In this document: piece by piece, positions 21,003-32,859 of the stretch
Layout of the letters: every line of letters begins with the position of its first letter
Numbering within the stretch: position 1 is the first letter of the stretch
Origin: Gnetum montanum
Taxonomy: Eukaryota > Streptophyta > Gnetopsida > Gnetales > Gnetaceae
Length of the DNA: 64,000 nucleotides
Direction of reading: 5' to 3'
Assembly: GCA_015680685.1 (NCBI GenBank)
Contig: MNCI01013723.1
Coordinates: forward strand, 85,306-149,305
Made by a program: the position numbers and the translations under genes
Notes under the pieces: generated by a model
Told to the model about the DNA's origin: nothing
Databases searched by the model: none
Seen by the model: the letters and a program-made list of their open reading frames with translations, nothing else

Positions 21003-22505
21003 AATGAGTAGAGCAATATGACGCAAAGCTTATTAGTCTACACAAATTGATACTCTTACCATCATGGACTAATGTTATAATTGCTCAACTAAGATCAAAA
21101 TAGGAAGTTGAACCAATATTTATGCAAATTCTATATCATGTACAAGATGTTGCCTTGATTACTTGACTACCAAATGTAATAGTCTAACATGATACATTAC
21201 TCCATCCCTACCCATAACCATGAAGATCTAGAAGTCTCTCTCTTAGTGAACTTTGGTAATGTTAAATGCTACTTCCATCCCATTCCTATATCCATTTATT
21301 CCCAGAATCATAATCCTTAATCAAAACCATGATCATATCCTATCACAAGAATTTCAATTGCTTGTTCATGGAATTGTAATCACTCTGGCAATTGGGACTA
21401 GTTAACGTAACTAAAGCAATCTATGGGAGGTTTGCGATAAAGAAAAATTCAGGGAACTTGTTGTGCATATGTGCATAAATGAAAGAAAAGCAAAACAAAC
21501 TTTTAACTTCTAAATAATCTATAACATGTTGCCTTGGTTTAGTTTCACCAATGGTTCAACTATAAAATAATCAAGGTTAGATGACATTGGTAAGTGATAG
21601 GGTATGACCTTCCACTTGGAAGGAGGGCTTGGAGGTTGATCCTTATTGTATTGTATAGATAAGTAGTGGTAAAGGAATGTGGAAATGGATCTTTCATGAG
21701 ATGTAGGACATGACCACATGCTCTCATGAGCTAAGCGAATGGTTGGCTTGGGATCTAGTGATGTTACACTTTCACCTTCTCTCTCTTGCCCACTTTTCAT
21801 TCTTCATCTCTTCCATTTTTATTATATGTTTGTTGTGTGTGATCAGAAGTTAATTAGGTAAATCAAAGGATGAGATTTGACCATCTAAAGTGACAAAATT
21901 ATGTTTAATGCTAATGTCTTACTAGTTGTTGGGAATCCATGGATGTCCCATTAATCGATTTGACAAGAGCAATAAAGGTAAGTGCCTTCTATGGAGAGGA
22001 TCCACTTGTGAATTATTAGTGACCTAGCATTTTTAGTAAATGAGCTCAATGTTATCTTCCATGATGATGGTGGTTGTGTGACATAAGGCACTCAATTAAT
22101 CTTTTTCTTTTGTGGTCATAACTTGATGAGCTTAATAGTTTAACCAAGATTATTTCTTTCCATTACTATCTATTGCATGTGTATTTTGATTAGGGATTGA
22201 ATATTTGATCAAGTCATATTTCATATTTTTGCATACCTTAGGTTGTTCGACTAATGGTGTCACATGTTGTAGAGCCTTTTGGTTTGTTAGGGTGCAAGAC
22301 AGACATGTTCTTATCGATTCCTACCCTTATGTCTTAATTTTTTATGCATGTGTTCTTTAGTATGCTCATATAATTCATGTTGTCCAAGATCACTATCTTA
22401 TAATTGATCCACTGGGGAGAGATAGTTTCGTATGTATTCTTCTTCAATTTACTCCTATGTCATTCATCATACCTATGTACAAGTTTAGCATTTAATTATG
22501 ATTTT
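21003..22505. other. No recognised gene
   Basis: No motif on either strand. A 93-codon minus-strand frame (21519-21800) is open, hydrophilic at its start and unlike any family I know. Without a second copy it is not supported. Confidence 0.35.
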
Positions 22506-22509
22506 GTTC

Positions 22510-22775
22510 TTCATGTTTTCTTTGGGAGGTACACTTATCATTCTTTTTGTGCATGATTTTTTCAATGGTGGTTTAATGATTGAAGATTTCACATAATTTT
22601 TAGAATTTTTGCAATCTAACATGAGACAACATCCTTCGAATCAACCTAAAAAACACTAGTTTGATCTAGAACTTGAAGAACCTCTTTCAAAAGTAGATCC
22701 AGAGGTAGAAGAATCATGTTCCCAAACTACAAGTAGGAGGCATGCACAAAATCTATTACTTGAGTTCAAGGTAAA
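22510..22775 (+). pseudogene. Decayed coding segment of unknown family
   Basis: One plus-strand frame holds for about 85 codons with only two stops. It reads ILFVHDFFNGGLMIEDF, later FDLELEEPLSKVDPEVEESC and SRRHAQNLLLEF. Composition changes from hydrophobic to acidic and polar, as in real proteins. It ends at AAG then GTAAAA, which could be an exon-intron border. I do not recognise the family. It lies about 250 bp upstream of LTR C, so it could be part of that element's third ORF or a captured host exon. Confidence 0.3.
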
Positions 22776-23020
22776 ATATTTTTGAGAGATTTCCATTAAG
22801 CCTTAGGCATCTTTAGTTTTCCAAGCATGCTTAGGGGCTTTTCTTATTAGTCACCATTCCCTACCTCCTCTTTTTGGAATGGCAATTTTATAATATGTCT
22901 TATGTCAAAGTTATTTTTTCATTTGTAATTTCTCTGGATTTACTTTATCATGTGTCTAGTTCCTATTTTGTGTTTTGGGTTTGAAATCTATGGGATTAGC
23001 TTTACTCAACCATGGAAAAA

Positions 23021-24258
23021 TGATGAGGCATCCAGTGGTAATTTTTATGTTTATTGTAAGCCTTAGATTTCAGAATTATTTCACAGTCCTTATGTTTATA
23101 GTCCTCACAAGTTTGGTTGATGTTTATGTCTTCCAAATTTACATCCTTATCTCCTATGTCACACTTCAGGGTTATGTGCATTTTCTATGCTTCTTAGGAT
23201 GTTTCCAACTTCATTCAAGCATCATATGACCCTTTTGACATGACCCTTAAGTTTTAGCTTTCATTCAAAACTAGCAACTAGAAGTGTGATTTTTTTGGGA
23301 GGGGAGTAGTGGGGTGCACTGACATAGGTCCTACATCAATGAAAGGGAATTGATGCACCCTTTTCCTGGCTTGGTTCAACCTACTTCACTTGTAGCATAA
23401 TTAGGATCAACTTGGGCTACCTTGATGGATCTCTTTTGACATTTGGGTGTTGGCAAACCTCCACTATTGCATTGCAAGAACTACAAATACCTAAGATAAG
23501 CTCTCATACACATCTTAATCATGATATTCATTTCATTTAGGCTTTTTCCATCTAGTTTATGTGAAGAGCTTCTCCTCCCTTAGGTAAGTTGATTTCCTTC
23601 TTGTTCTTGTGTATATTTTGATTCATCTCTTTCACAAGTGTAGCTAGACTCTATCAAAGTGCTACCTTGCTTACATAGCATGGAATCATTTAGTTGACGC
23701 ATAGTTTAGTGTTTGTGTGGTGAATCAAGCTCATGGTTTTCCATTTTTTCTATACCATTAATACCTTAAAATATTAAAACACTATAATATTTATTGCATT
23801 TTCACTATGACAATTCATCATTATCCAAAGAGGTCATAATTATATGGCATGGTGTTGGGCCATTGAGGTTGTGACCCTGAGCCAATTATTGCTTTTTGTA
23901 TGTAGTGTTGCATCTCTCCCATAAGGGATCGTAACATGTGTAAGGGATTCTAAGCATTGTGCTTGTCCCTAGAAGGGATTATGATGCATGTATTTATTAT
24001 TATTTTATTCTTACATTCATAAAATACATAAAAATTATAAAATATAAAATAATAAATATTGTCTCATTTCCTCACTATGGCAACATAAATTTCTATTGTA
24101 TTATATGTACTATAGTCTCTTTTATGTTTATTGAATGCAACAACATATACAAGTGTTCTGAGCAATCCATTCAATATCATCTTCAAATGTTAAAACTAGA
24201 TCACACGATGTTTTGTATGATATAATCTCATTGATCATGGCTAGTGGAACACCTATCA
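23021..24258 (+). repeat. LTR C (same family as LTRs A and B)
   Basis: 1238 bp from TGATGAGGCATCC to ACACCTATCA. It shares with A and B the order of blocks, including CATAAGGGAT..GTGATGCATG-type segments and the end region ATAATCTCATTGATCATGG. Upstream sequence matches the 3' internal end of element G and has a purine run (CATGGAAAAA), so it could be a 3' LTR. No primer site follows; an inverted LTR of the same family abuts it. Confidence 0.7.
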
Positions 24259-25093
24259 GGATGAATCATCATAGCTAAATGTAATGGAAATGAAATGAAT
24301 ATTTTTGGCATTTTTATGCTTTAAGCTATCCAAGTCATAAAACAAAGGAAAAACCATGAGCTTTATTCACTACACAAACACTCAACTCCACATTGACCAA
24401 ATGGTTTCGGGCTACTTAAGCAAGGTAGCACTCTGATAAAGCCTAGTTGCACTTATGAAAGCAACAACTCAAAAAATCCACAAATAGGAAGTAAATCAAC
24501 TTACCCAAGGGAGAAGGAGCTCTTCACATAATTCATATGCTAAAAGATCACATGAATGTGAAAGTTGTGTGAGAGCTCACCCTGAGTATTTATAATTTTC
24601 ACAATATAATGGTTGAAAGTTGTCAATGCTTGGGAATCAATAAAGATCCATCAATGAAATCCTATCCAATCATATCAAACTCCAAACACTAAGACCCAAA
24701 CTTGGCCAAGTAGAATATTTGCAATAATGCAAGGGTTGACCCTTGGCTTCTTAGTAGGGGGTTTGGGCTAATGCAAGGATTAACCTTTAGCTTCTTAGTA
24801 GAGAGTCTATGCCAATGTAAGTATGTCAGTGCATCTCCCCTACTAAGAAGCCAAGGGTCAAATCCAAAGGAACATGTCAAAAGGACCATAAGGCACTGAA
24901 TAAGGTAAAATATGTTCTAAGGAGCTTGAGGCATGGACACAAACCAAAAGTTTAATACAAGAGGTAAGGAAGCAAGCTTGAGAGACACAAATCTCAAACA
25001 AGCATGCTAGGACTACAAACATAAGGTAAGTAAAACACTTCTTTAGTCCAAGGCTTACAATGGACTTGCAAAATGCCACTAGACAACTCATCA
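24259..25093 (-). repeat. Truncated inverted LTR of the A/B/C family
   Basis: On the minus strand it begins TGATGAGTTGTCTAGTGGCA at 25093 and follows the A/B/C LTR order. It breaks off at 24259 at the block GATGATTCATCC (A has AATGATTCATCC at about 11125). It lies tail to tail with LTR C. It contains a perfect 25-bp inverted repeat at 24736-24760 and 24837-24861. Confidence 0.7.
24736..24861. repeat. 25-bp inverted repeat inside the inverted LTR
   Basis: Arm TTGACCCTTGGCTTCTTAGT plus AGGGG at 24736-24760 is the exact reverse complement of 24837-24861. A third, imperfect direct copy sits at about 24777-24805. The loop is 76 bp. Confidence 0.85.
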
Positions 25094-25290
25094 CTTGACT
25101 ACATTAATGAAAAGAAAGATTACTAGAAGTTCAAAAGTACAAATGTTTGCATAGTGGTAGTCTCTTCTATCTCAATATAAATTTTCTATTGAACAAATTC
25201 CATGAAGTACTAATCATCTTCTTAATGCCTTAACGAGAGAATTAATATCCATGATTTTTCAACTATCTCCAAGTTCTAGCTTAAGCTCAT
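25094..25290 (+). pseudogene. Caulimovirid-like RNase H tail, copy 2
   Basis: Same segment as 10142-10330: LLSQYKFSIEQIP, then NALTREL and a Ser-rich stretch, with two to three stops. Here the A/B/C-family LTR abuts its 5' side (inverted), whereas in A and B the LTR lies on its 3' side. The frame continues past the point where A and B are cut by their LTR. It is non-functional. Confidence 0.5.
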
Positions 25291-25299
25291 CCAGCAGTA

Positions 25300-25870
25300 G
25301 GCATGCTACCAGTTTTTGGAGCCTATGGCCACAAGAAAAAACTCTTCATCGGTTCCATTAGTGCCATGAAATTACACAATACTTTCCAAGTGGATTGTCA
25401 TTGCTATCCTAACATTGAGTATTTCTAAATATTGGAAGTAAGTTAGATTATATTGTTAATAATCTAAAGTGATCCAAATTAGAGCCCATCTTATTGCAAC
25501 ATCTCCAAAATTATCATTGTTTGAATAAAATTCTTTTAATCAAATGTTCCCTTTATGACAACAATGAATACAAAAAAATCCTTAATGAATTATTAAAGTG
25601 GAACGTATGAGAATCTTCTTTATTTAGAGCTTTCCAACACATCAATCTCCATGGGAATCAACAAGTTCAGCTTTACCAAGATGAATAGCTCAAGATCAAA
25701 GAGGAGCATGCAAAAGAGACAAGACCATTGATAGTTGTTATGCTTCAAGAATTTACTAGGTTAGTATCTTTTCAAGAGTGTCAAGATGCTCACACTGAGA
25801 TTTTTCATATTCATGAAGCCATTATTATGTATTTAGACATAACTTGAGTGATCCAATTATAAAGATAAGA
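25300..25870 (+). pseudogene. Decayed ORF downstream of RNase H tail, unknown
   Basis: After the RNase H tail a frame with few stops reads LDYIVNNLK, LEPILLQHLQNYHCLNKILL, NEYKKILNELLKWNV, FQHINLHGNQQVQLYQDE and AKETRPLIVVMLQEFTRLVS. The composition is protein-like. Some florendoviruses (endogenous Caulimoviridae) carry a second ORF of unknown function after the polyprotein; that is a possible but unproven identity. A further fragment, YEIYFYENENCDCLSDDH, lies at about 26240. Confidence 0.3.
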
Positions 25871-26399
25871 TCTACTATGTAATATTCAATCTTATCTCTT
25901 GTAAAGTCTTTAGTAAATATTATGATAATATCCACTATGTAATATTTGATCTTATCAAGTCCATGCCATAATTTTAAGTTTCTCTCTATCTAGAAGGCTA
26001 TTTCTAAGACTATAAATTTGTAATAATACCAGCCATTTGGCAAGTGTGATTGAGTATAAAAGAAAGTTTGAAATTTTCAAATCCAACTTGCCTTTTCTAT
26101 GCAGCAATTTGCAAGTTGTGTTTATTGGAGCTAAGATCCTCCAAAAATTCCTCTTATGCTTACAATAAATAACCATAACAATCAACTAAGCCCATTCCAA
26201 AAGACCTCTTTTCATAATTTCATTAGGTTCTGAAGCTTTCCACTATGAAATCTACTTCTATGAGAATGAAAATTGTGATTGCCTAAGTGATGACCATCTT
26301 GTACCACCACATCTCCTCCTCATGGCCAAAGATCCATTTTATTTTGGTGCTTTCCCTATTTAGGTAAAAACCAAATACAATGTTAATGGATTTGTTGAT

Positions 26400-28260
26400 C
26401 TCAAGTATTTAGCTAAGAATGTGCTATAGTTGTAATGGACCATTTCTCCTTGAGTTTTTACATTAATGATTGTAATAGTCTTTCTATGTGTTTGTGTGCA
26501 TGCTTTTTTGTCAAGTTGTGTGTGTGCTTTGCTTGGATTGTGGTTGAAATGACTGATTGAAATAGTAATAAATTTTTTGACCTAGTTTTCATATGTATTA
26601 TGATTAAATGTTTAAATAATTTATGCATAAGAAATATGCTTTAAAATACATGTTAGGAATGTTTTAAAAAAATAAGAAATATATGGGGAAACAAAATATA
26701 TTTTCTATTTTATTTCAACAAAGATGTTGAGAAACAAAAGAAAAATAGAGGACAATACTCTAAGGTGTGCCTAAATAGCTAAAATATGTATGTTGAGATA
26801 TAAATGATTTGAAAAAGGAATTCAAAAGAGTGCTCATTACTAAGGAACTTGATCTATGAATCAAGTTGAGGGAACTTGACCCATTAATCAGGGATATGAT
26901 GTGCAAAAACCATAGCTTATATTTTATTTTTTATTTCATCTAAATGTGATGCATTGTTCTTTTTAGTTTAAAAAAGTAGAGTATCAATACCCTCTCCATG
27001 GTTGTAGAAAGGTCACATGATGACCTTTGAATGCTTGTACGATGATGGAAAAATTCACATTGTTGATGACCTCAAAAAGAAGATGTCTTATTTGATTATT
27101 TATCCTAAACTTGTCTTGATCATGAATCTATTTTGAAAACTCTTTTCTTACATCTTATGACAATTCTAAATAGTATAGAAATAGATATTATGCTTGAATG
27201 TTTTGTAATTATTAAGAGAAATTGAACATGAGATCTAGTAGAAATTGAATTTTAAAATATCAAAAAAAAATTAATTTAGGAATTAATTGTACAACCTATG
27301 AATATACATATTTTATTAATTTTTTATAGTGATCATGAAAACAATTGAACTCATGATTCATTAGTGTGAAAAAAAAACTTTAATCATTATAGTCATATCC
27401 AAATTAATCAACCTTTTTAATACAACCATACATCCTATGAAAAAATTCATCAAATTGTCAAAATCTTGGGCAAAGTTCAATTGTACAATCTACTGATTTT
27501 GGATAAAACCCATGAGTTTATTTTGGAGGGTCTCCCAAGCTTCTTTTGCTATAATGCAATTGATAATTTTTTATACAATAACATCAAAAACTAAGGTAAT
27601 TATAATCATCTTTTCCATAGCATTCTTTTTCCTTGTCTTCATAGCCCCTTCTTTATCTTAGATTAAAGATCATAAAATTAGAGTTTACTTAGAATCCTAC
27701 TTCAACAAGGTTCCAACATTCATGAATAGGAATAAAGATTCATTTAATAAGGACATGTGGCTCTCTTAAGTATTATCACTCTCACATGTTAACTCTCTCA
27801 CAAGCTTACTTGTTTATATCAAGTGGTCATTATATCATGAATAAAAAAAAGAGATCTATGGAGAATGGCTTATCTAGTCTTCTCTATTATCTAAATGTTT
27901 ATAAAAAAAGTCTTTGTCTAAGCTTTTGGGTCTACTTCATGCTAGGTTGAGAAGTTAGACAAAGAAATGAGAAACTATGTGGTCATTCCTTACTTGATCA
28001 TAGTCATCTTCTGCACTATCTTAAGTGATCTTTTGGGCTATCGATGGAAGCCTATGATGTTAACCTTGTTGCTACTATTGAAGGCTTTGGGGCTCCTTTT
28101 GGAGATTATTAGGCGTATTCTACGAACTATTATATACTATGATTTTCTTGGTGGATTTTTGCTAAACCTTGGGCTTGTGATTTTGGCCTAATCTTAAAAT
28201 TGTCAGCTACATAAAAACCCAAGCTTGAAGTGTGTTCTTCTTCCCCAAATTAATCAATCT
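26400..28260. other. AT-rich, no recognised gene
   Basis: No retroelement or host motif seen. The open frame at 27967-28191 is mostly Leu/Ile/Val and looks like chance openness in AT-rich DNA. Confidence 0.4.
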
Positions 28261-28263
28261 AAT

Positions 28264-29180
28264 TGATAAGTCATTGTTGGTTGGCTACATCAATGAGGCC
28301 TCATCGATGTAGTTGATCATATCGATGCATTTTATCCTATGTCGATGAGGCCCCATCAATGTAATGTCTCTCTGTCGCTTATAAATACATGCCTACCAAT
28401 AGCATTTATGGCAATCTAGATTCCAATGGTAGTGAAGCTCTTGCATTTTTTCCATTCAAAATTTAGAATTTTTTCCCTCGAGTTCCCATAGTAGGAGTCA
28501 TTGAGTGTATAGATCTTTATTCAAGCATTGTTGTACCTAAGCACGACAGTGTGTGCAGTAATAAAGATGAGCTTTCTAATAAACCTTGCAACACTTTGGA
28601 TAGATTAGTTATTTTATTTATGAATTTACTATTTCCAGTTATTTATTAAATGTTTTTAATTAATTATCAATTATTTTCCAATTACTATGTTAGATAAGCA
28701 AATAAGCCAAATAGATTACATACATAAGTATGACCGCTTCAAGCGTAACACATATTTTCTTGGTAATCCCAATAGCGTTATTGCTTGCTACATCCAATAG
28801 CATAGCATGTGGTCGCCTAGCAGCAGATTTGTGGGTTTAAGATGTGTACAGAAAGTGAGATTAAAGGCTTATGTTATGATTAGTTAAATTATTAGTTAAT
28901 TAGTCAATTTAGATTAGTTAATCAAATTCCTTTTTATCTACATTTTAAGCATCCAACTATAAAACATAAAAATGATAAAAATCAAATACCTCAATTACAC
29001 TAACCATACCAATGAGCATCACAAGTGTAATTGGGAAGACAACGATTGACCTTAAGGCTAGGTTCACTTCCTAAAGGGCTAGTGCATTGAAAACGATAAA
29101 GTCCACGGAATTTGACAGAATCACACATGAATGCTTTGTGAGTCATATGGTTGGGTGTAGGGGTACCTCGCCACTCATCA
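28264..29180 (+). repeat. 5' LTR of element E1
   Basis: 917 bp from TGATAAGTCATTGTTGG to GCCACTCATCA. U3 is short: near-palindromes at 28285-28312 and around 28341-28363, then TATAAATA at 28380-28387. Ends are fixed by the 3' LTR and by the primer site that follows. The 3' 30 bp are nearly the same as the LTR end of element H. Confidence 0.85.
28285..28387 (+). promoter_or_regulatory. E1 U3 palindromes and TATA box
   Basis: 28285-28312 is a 28-bp near-palindrome centred on GATGAGGCCTCATC with one mismatched pair. A second GATGAGGCCCCATC copy follows at about 28341. TATAAATA at 28380-28387 is the likely TATA box. The same arrangement is in the 3' LTR (40725-40840) and inside the element (37036-37130). 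Confidence 0.7.
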
Positions 29181-29181
29181 T

Positions 29182-29199
29182 TGGCACCATTGTTAAGGA
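29182..29199 (+). other. Primer-binding site, tRNA-Asp type (element E1)
   Basis: TGGCACCATTGTTAAGGA directly follows the LTR. It differs from the Athila-type site only by transitions. Confidence 0.75.
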
Positions 29200-29394
29200 C
29201 TTTGTTTGTGGAACGTGCGCTATTTAGCTTTAAGTGAATACCATTATATCATTGTATGAACCTAAAGGTCAATATCATTCCCACTATACATAAAATTACA
29301 AAAGCACAATGACAATTTCATTTTATTTTACAAAATTTCTTCTTCTTCTTATAAGCTCAAAGATACTAAACCACTGGTCCCACAAGAATGCAAG

Positions 29395-31860
29395 GTGGTA
29401 TACACTCATCTAGATGAGTTTGTGCCAAATTTTACCTTCATCGTACATCAGGATGAACAGATGCAATGGTGTGATATGGAGATTAACATTGTCTTGCTCC
29501 TCGAACTATCTACGCCCATGATGCTATTCAAAACCCTTAAGAAGTTGGGCATAGCAAATCTTCACAAAGAGTACATTGTGGATGGATACAACACTTGGAA
29601 CTACTGTTCCACTAAAACACAACATAAACAAGATCAATGTCAGAAGAAACTCCATGAAGCTATAAAGAGAAAACATTACACTAACCCCTTGTTCCTACTA
29701 GATCAAGAGGACAATGAGGATCCTCCATTGGAAGGTTCTTAACATGAAGATCCTCCACCCCCTACTACTGATGGCAAGGGTGTAAACCTAACCCTACAAT
29801 CAACTATTCATAAACTAGGATCAAGAGAAAATGATAGCCAAGGTAGGGACTCAGGTAAACATCGCAACAACAAGGGATCTAAGGATGGTGATTGTAANGA
29901 ATGATAGCCAAGGTAGGGACTCAGGTAAACATCGCAACAACAAGGGATCTAAGGATGGTGATTGTAATAAGCATAAGAGTGATGATGGTGGTGGCGGTCC
30001 ACCTTCCTCTTCATCCTCTTCATCCGATTCCAAATATTCCTCTTAATCTGATGGTTCTCATGGAATTCACCATCAAAACAACCATGATGAAGGTGATTGA
30101 CAAAATAACAATGACCGTGAAGACCACCAAAATCGAAGGGATGGCCAAAACCATCATCAACGTCATCAACACAACAATGATGATGAACCTTTATTGGTAA
30201 CTCAAAGTATGCTCAACATTATGGAGGTAGTTAAGATCTCAACTAGGCATATGAAGGATAGTCGAATCAAGCACCCAGATATGAACAATATTTTAAGATT
30301 TGAGGGGGATACAATTTTGATCCGCAAACACATCTATAAGATTTTCAAGATGTCTATGCCTTACAGAACATAGAGAATGAGTAGCAAAAACTCAAGCTTT
30401 TCCCAAGGATACATTAAGGAAGCTAAAATCTAGTATCGGTCCTTAGAGCTGGAATATATTCACAAATGGAGTACCATGTTAAAACTATTCAATGACAAAT
30501 ATCAAACATACTCTAGAGTGTCTAATTTGAGAAGGTAAATCCAAGGCTAGAAACAAGGAGCACATGAACCCTTGGATGCACCATGGGCTAATATTATTCA
30601 CTCTTACATCGATGCCCTAGCCATGGTTACTCTTAGAGGAAACAACTTCACCACATCATAGATGCGCTTAGGGCTAAAACAAGAAGAACCCTTGGGGTGT
30701 ATGGCCAAGAAAGGTTGTCTAAAATGAGACTTCATTAGATCCAAAGGCTAATTGAGTAGGTAGCAAAAGAAGAAGGTGAGCTATGAAAAAGGGAAAGTGC
30801 TAAAGAGTATAATAGGGAACCTTACATTAAAAAATAAGAGGTTCAATTCTGTGATGAGGAGGAGTCACCACTTGATGACCTGGTGAACAAAAAGACCTTG
30901 CCCATCCAAAAATTTGTTTCTGATATTTCAACCAAGGTTGACAAGTTATGGGACTCTTTGGATGAAAATTTTAAAACTATGTTGAAGATTGCTAAAGAAC
31001 CTAAAGAGCAAAATAGTGATCGTAATCGCAGCCAGTGAAAACAAGCTAAACATGCCTACCAAAGTGGTAAGGGCAAAGCTGTTGTAGTAGAGCAAGTTGT
31101 GGAGTCTAACTCTGATGATGAAACTGAATGTGACATTTATTAATATAAACATCCAAAGGAATGTTACCCTATTGTGTCACACTTGCAAGGGTTTGGAGTG
31201 TGTGTATTGAATCCTCACTTAGCACGTAGGCAAGCTCCAAGACGATTACCTTACCCTCAAGGTAGTCCAAGGCACTTCCACCAACAGCAAAAATCTTACT
31301 ACCCAAGTGGAACTCCTCCACAACCTTATGAATAATACCAATAGTGGTATCAACCACAATCATGGGGAATGCCACTGCCAAGGCAGTAGTACCCTTATAA
31401 GCAACTAGATCCATATGGATACTATGTTCAACATCCCGTCTCCCCTAGAAGTTTTGCAAGTCATGCATCATTCCAACATCACTATTACCCTCTAGAGTAC
31501 CACCAAACACATTCATCATCTACTCAAGTGCAAAACCCATATCCATATCCTTATCATCCTCCACATCCCTCTACACTTACACCTCCACCTTCAACCTAAT
31601 TACCTACTACTCTGTCTATGCAGGGTGAGATTCCTCCATAGCTACAACAACAAAATGCTACAAGGGTTGTACACTCACAACTAGTTTTTCAACCAAGTGG
31701 TCTAGATAATCAATCAAGGAAATGACCTTTCTTCCAGCCCAACAGTCCTCTCCAACCCTCACAACCTACTCTAGTTGATCATCTTGCATCTCCATCACCC
31801 TCATCCTCTACATCAAATACCTTCAAGTGCCTTGCAAACTAAGTGCCACCTAGGATTCAC
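29395..31860 (+). pseudogene. Decayed gag of element E1
   Basis: The frame opens with Met at 29395 about 200 bp after the primer site and stays open for 115 codons (acidic end, EDNEDPPLEGS). A Ser/Asp/Asn-rich linker follows and holds a 68-bp duplication around the N at 29898. The capsid-like core at about 30430-30700 reads YIHKWSTMLKLFNDKYQTYS, then VSNLRR and HEPLDAPWANI, as in gypsy gag. Later parts are Lys/Glu-rich helices and then a Pro/Tyr/Gln/His-rich tail (PHPSTLTPPPST-like). Frames shift and stops are common. Gag would form the particle shell. Confidence 0.65.
29830..29967 (+). repeat. 68-bp duplication around a single N
   Basis: 29830-29897 (AATGATAGCCAAGGTAGGGA onward) is repeated exactly at 29900-29967 with only N and G between. 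It is a likely unmerged contig overlap and not biology. Confidence 0.85.
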
Positions 31861-31879
31861 ATTGTAATGCTAACTCATG

Positions 31880-32840
31880 TTATTTCTAAATAGATTAAGG
31901 TTGGCAATCTTCCTACAAAAAGATCTGATCAAAGAAGTCCACTCATCTATCTATATATTGCTAGACAAGAGCCATGCAAGGCTCTTCTTAACTCTAGTTT
32001 CAGAGTTAACCTCATCTCCCATGATATGTACAAGGCCTAAAACCTACCACCTCTTAAGAAGAGTAACATCCATCTAGAATTAGCAAATTAGTCACTTACT
32101 ATCCCTTTTGGATTAGTAGAGGACATTGTGACCACAATTTGTGGGTGGTCCTACCCTGCTGATTTTCTAGTAATCAAGGTGGACAACTACAAAAGTGACT
32201 TCCCCATCATCATGGAAAGGGCTTGGTTAAGCACAGTTGATGCATGAATGGGTATAAGGAACCTATCTCTAGAAATATCCAAGGAAATTAAGCTAGGAAA
32301 AATTAAGAAGAAGCATATTCCATGCATCACATATAGTGATAATAGTTGCAACTGCATGCAAAGGATTTTGTTAATCAAGAGTACATACATTAAAGCATGT
32401 AATCAGTGTGCATAGGAAATTAATATTCAATGGTGTCTATATGCAGCAACTACAAAGCAAGAGGGCACCCAGTGGCTGATAGCTGATTTAGATAGGAGCA
32501 CAATATACATGGAGCCAATTAAGAGCTTAACATGTGCATATGTTGAAGGCATGGACAAAATTGAACAAGTTCATTCCCAACTCTCTAATGAAGATGATGA
32601 TACCTATTGGGGAGAGTTGGAAATCCTTGATCACTTCAAGCAGGAGCCCTTAGAACTAAAGACTTTATTCGCCGATATGGAGTATGCATTTTTAAAGAAT
32701 GGTAAATCAATCATCATTAATGCCAAAGTTGCTCTTGAACAAAAAGAAAAGTTTTTGAAATTGGTGAATAAATTGTCAATATCCTTTGCTTGGTCATATC
32801 CAAAGCTAACAAGAATTGATCCAAGGATATGCTAGCACCA
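31880..32840 (+). pseudogene. Protease and linker of element E1
   Basis: The reading PLIYLYIARQEPCKALLNSS followed by FRVNLIS matches the active-site region of gypsy aspartic proteases, where KALLDSGSxVNLIS is usual. The Asp is replaced by Asn and Gly by Ser, so it is inactive. YPADFLVIKVDNYKSDFPII and MERAWLSTVDA follow as expected. The 108-codon frame at 32509-32835 is the protease-RT linker (LELKTLFADMEYAFLKNG, ending RIDPRIC), which is well conserved with 14400-14560 and 56520-56630. Confidence 0.7.
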
Positions 32841-32859
32841 CATCTACACTGACCCAGCC

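Noticed and set aside
20729-21016. 95-codon minus-strand Phe/Leu-rich frame
   Set aside because: It is the complement of a purine tract, so openness follows from composition.
21519-21800. 93-codon minus-strand frame as a host gene
   Set aside because: No recognisable motif, no homologous copy in the window and no gene context. Kept only as a note in the region entry.
27967-28191. 74-codon hydrophobic open frame that could be a membrane protein
   Set aside because: Leu/Ile/Val-rich low complexity in AT-rich DNA, no second copy, no family pattern, no promoter context.
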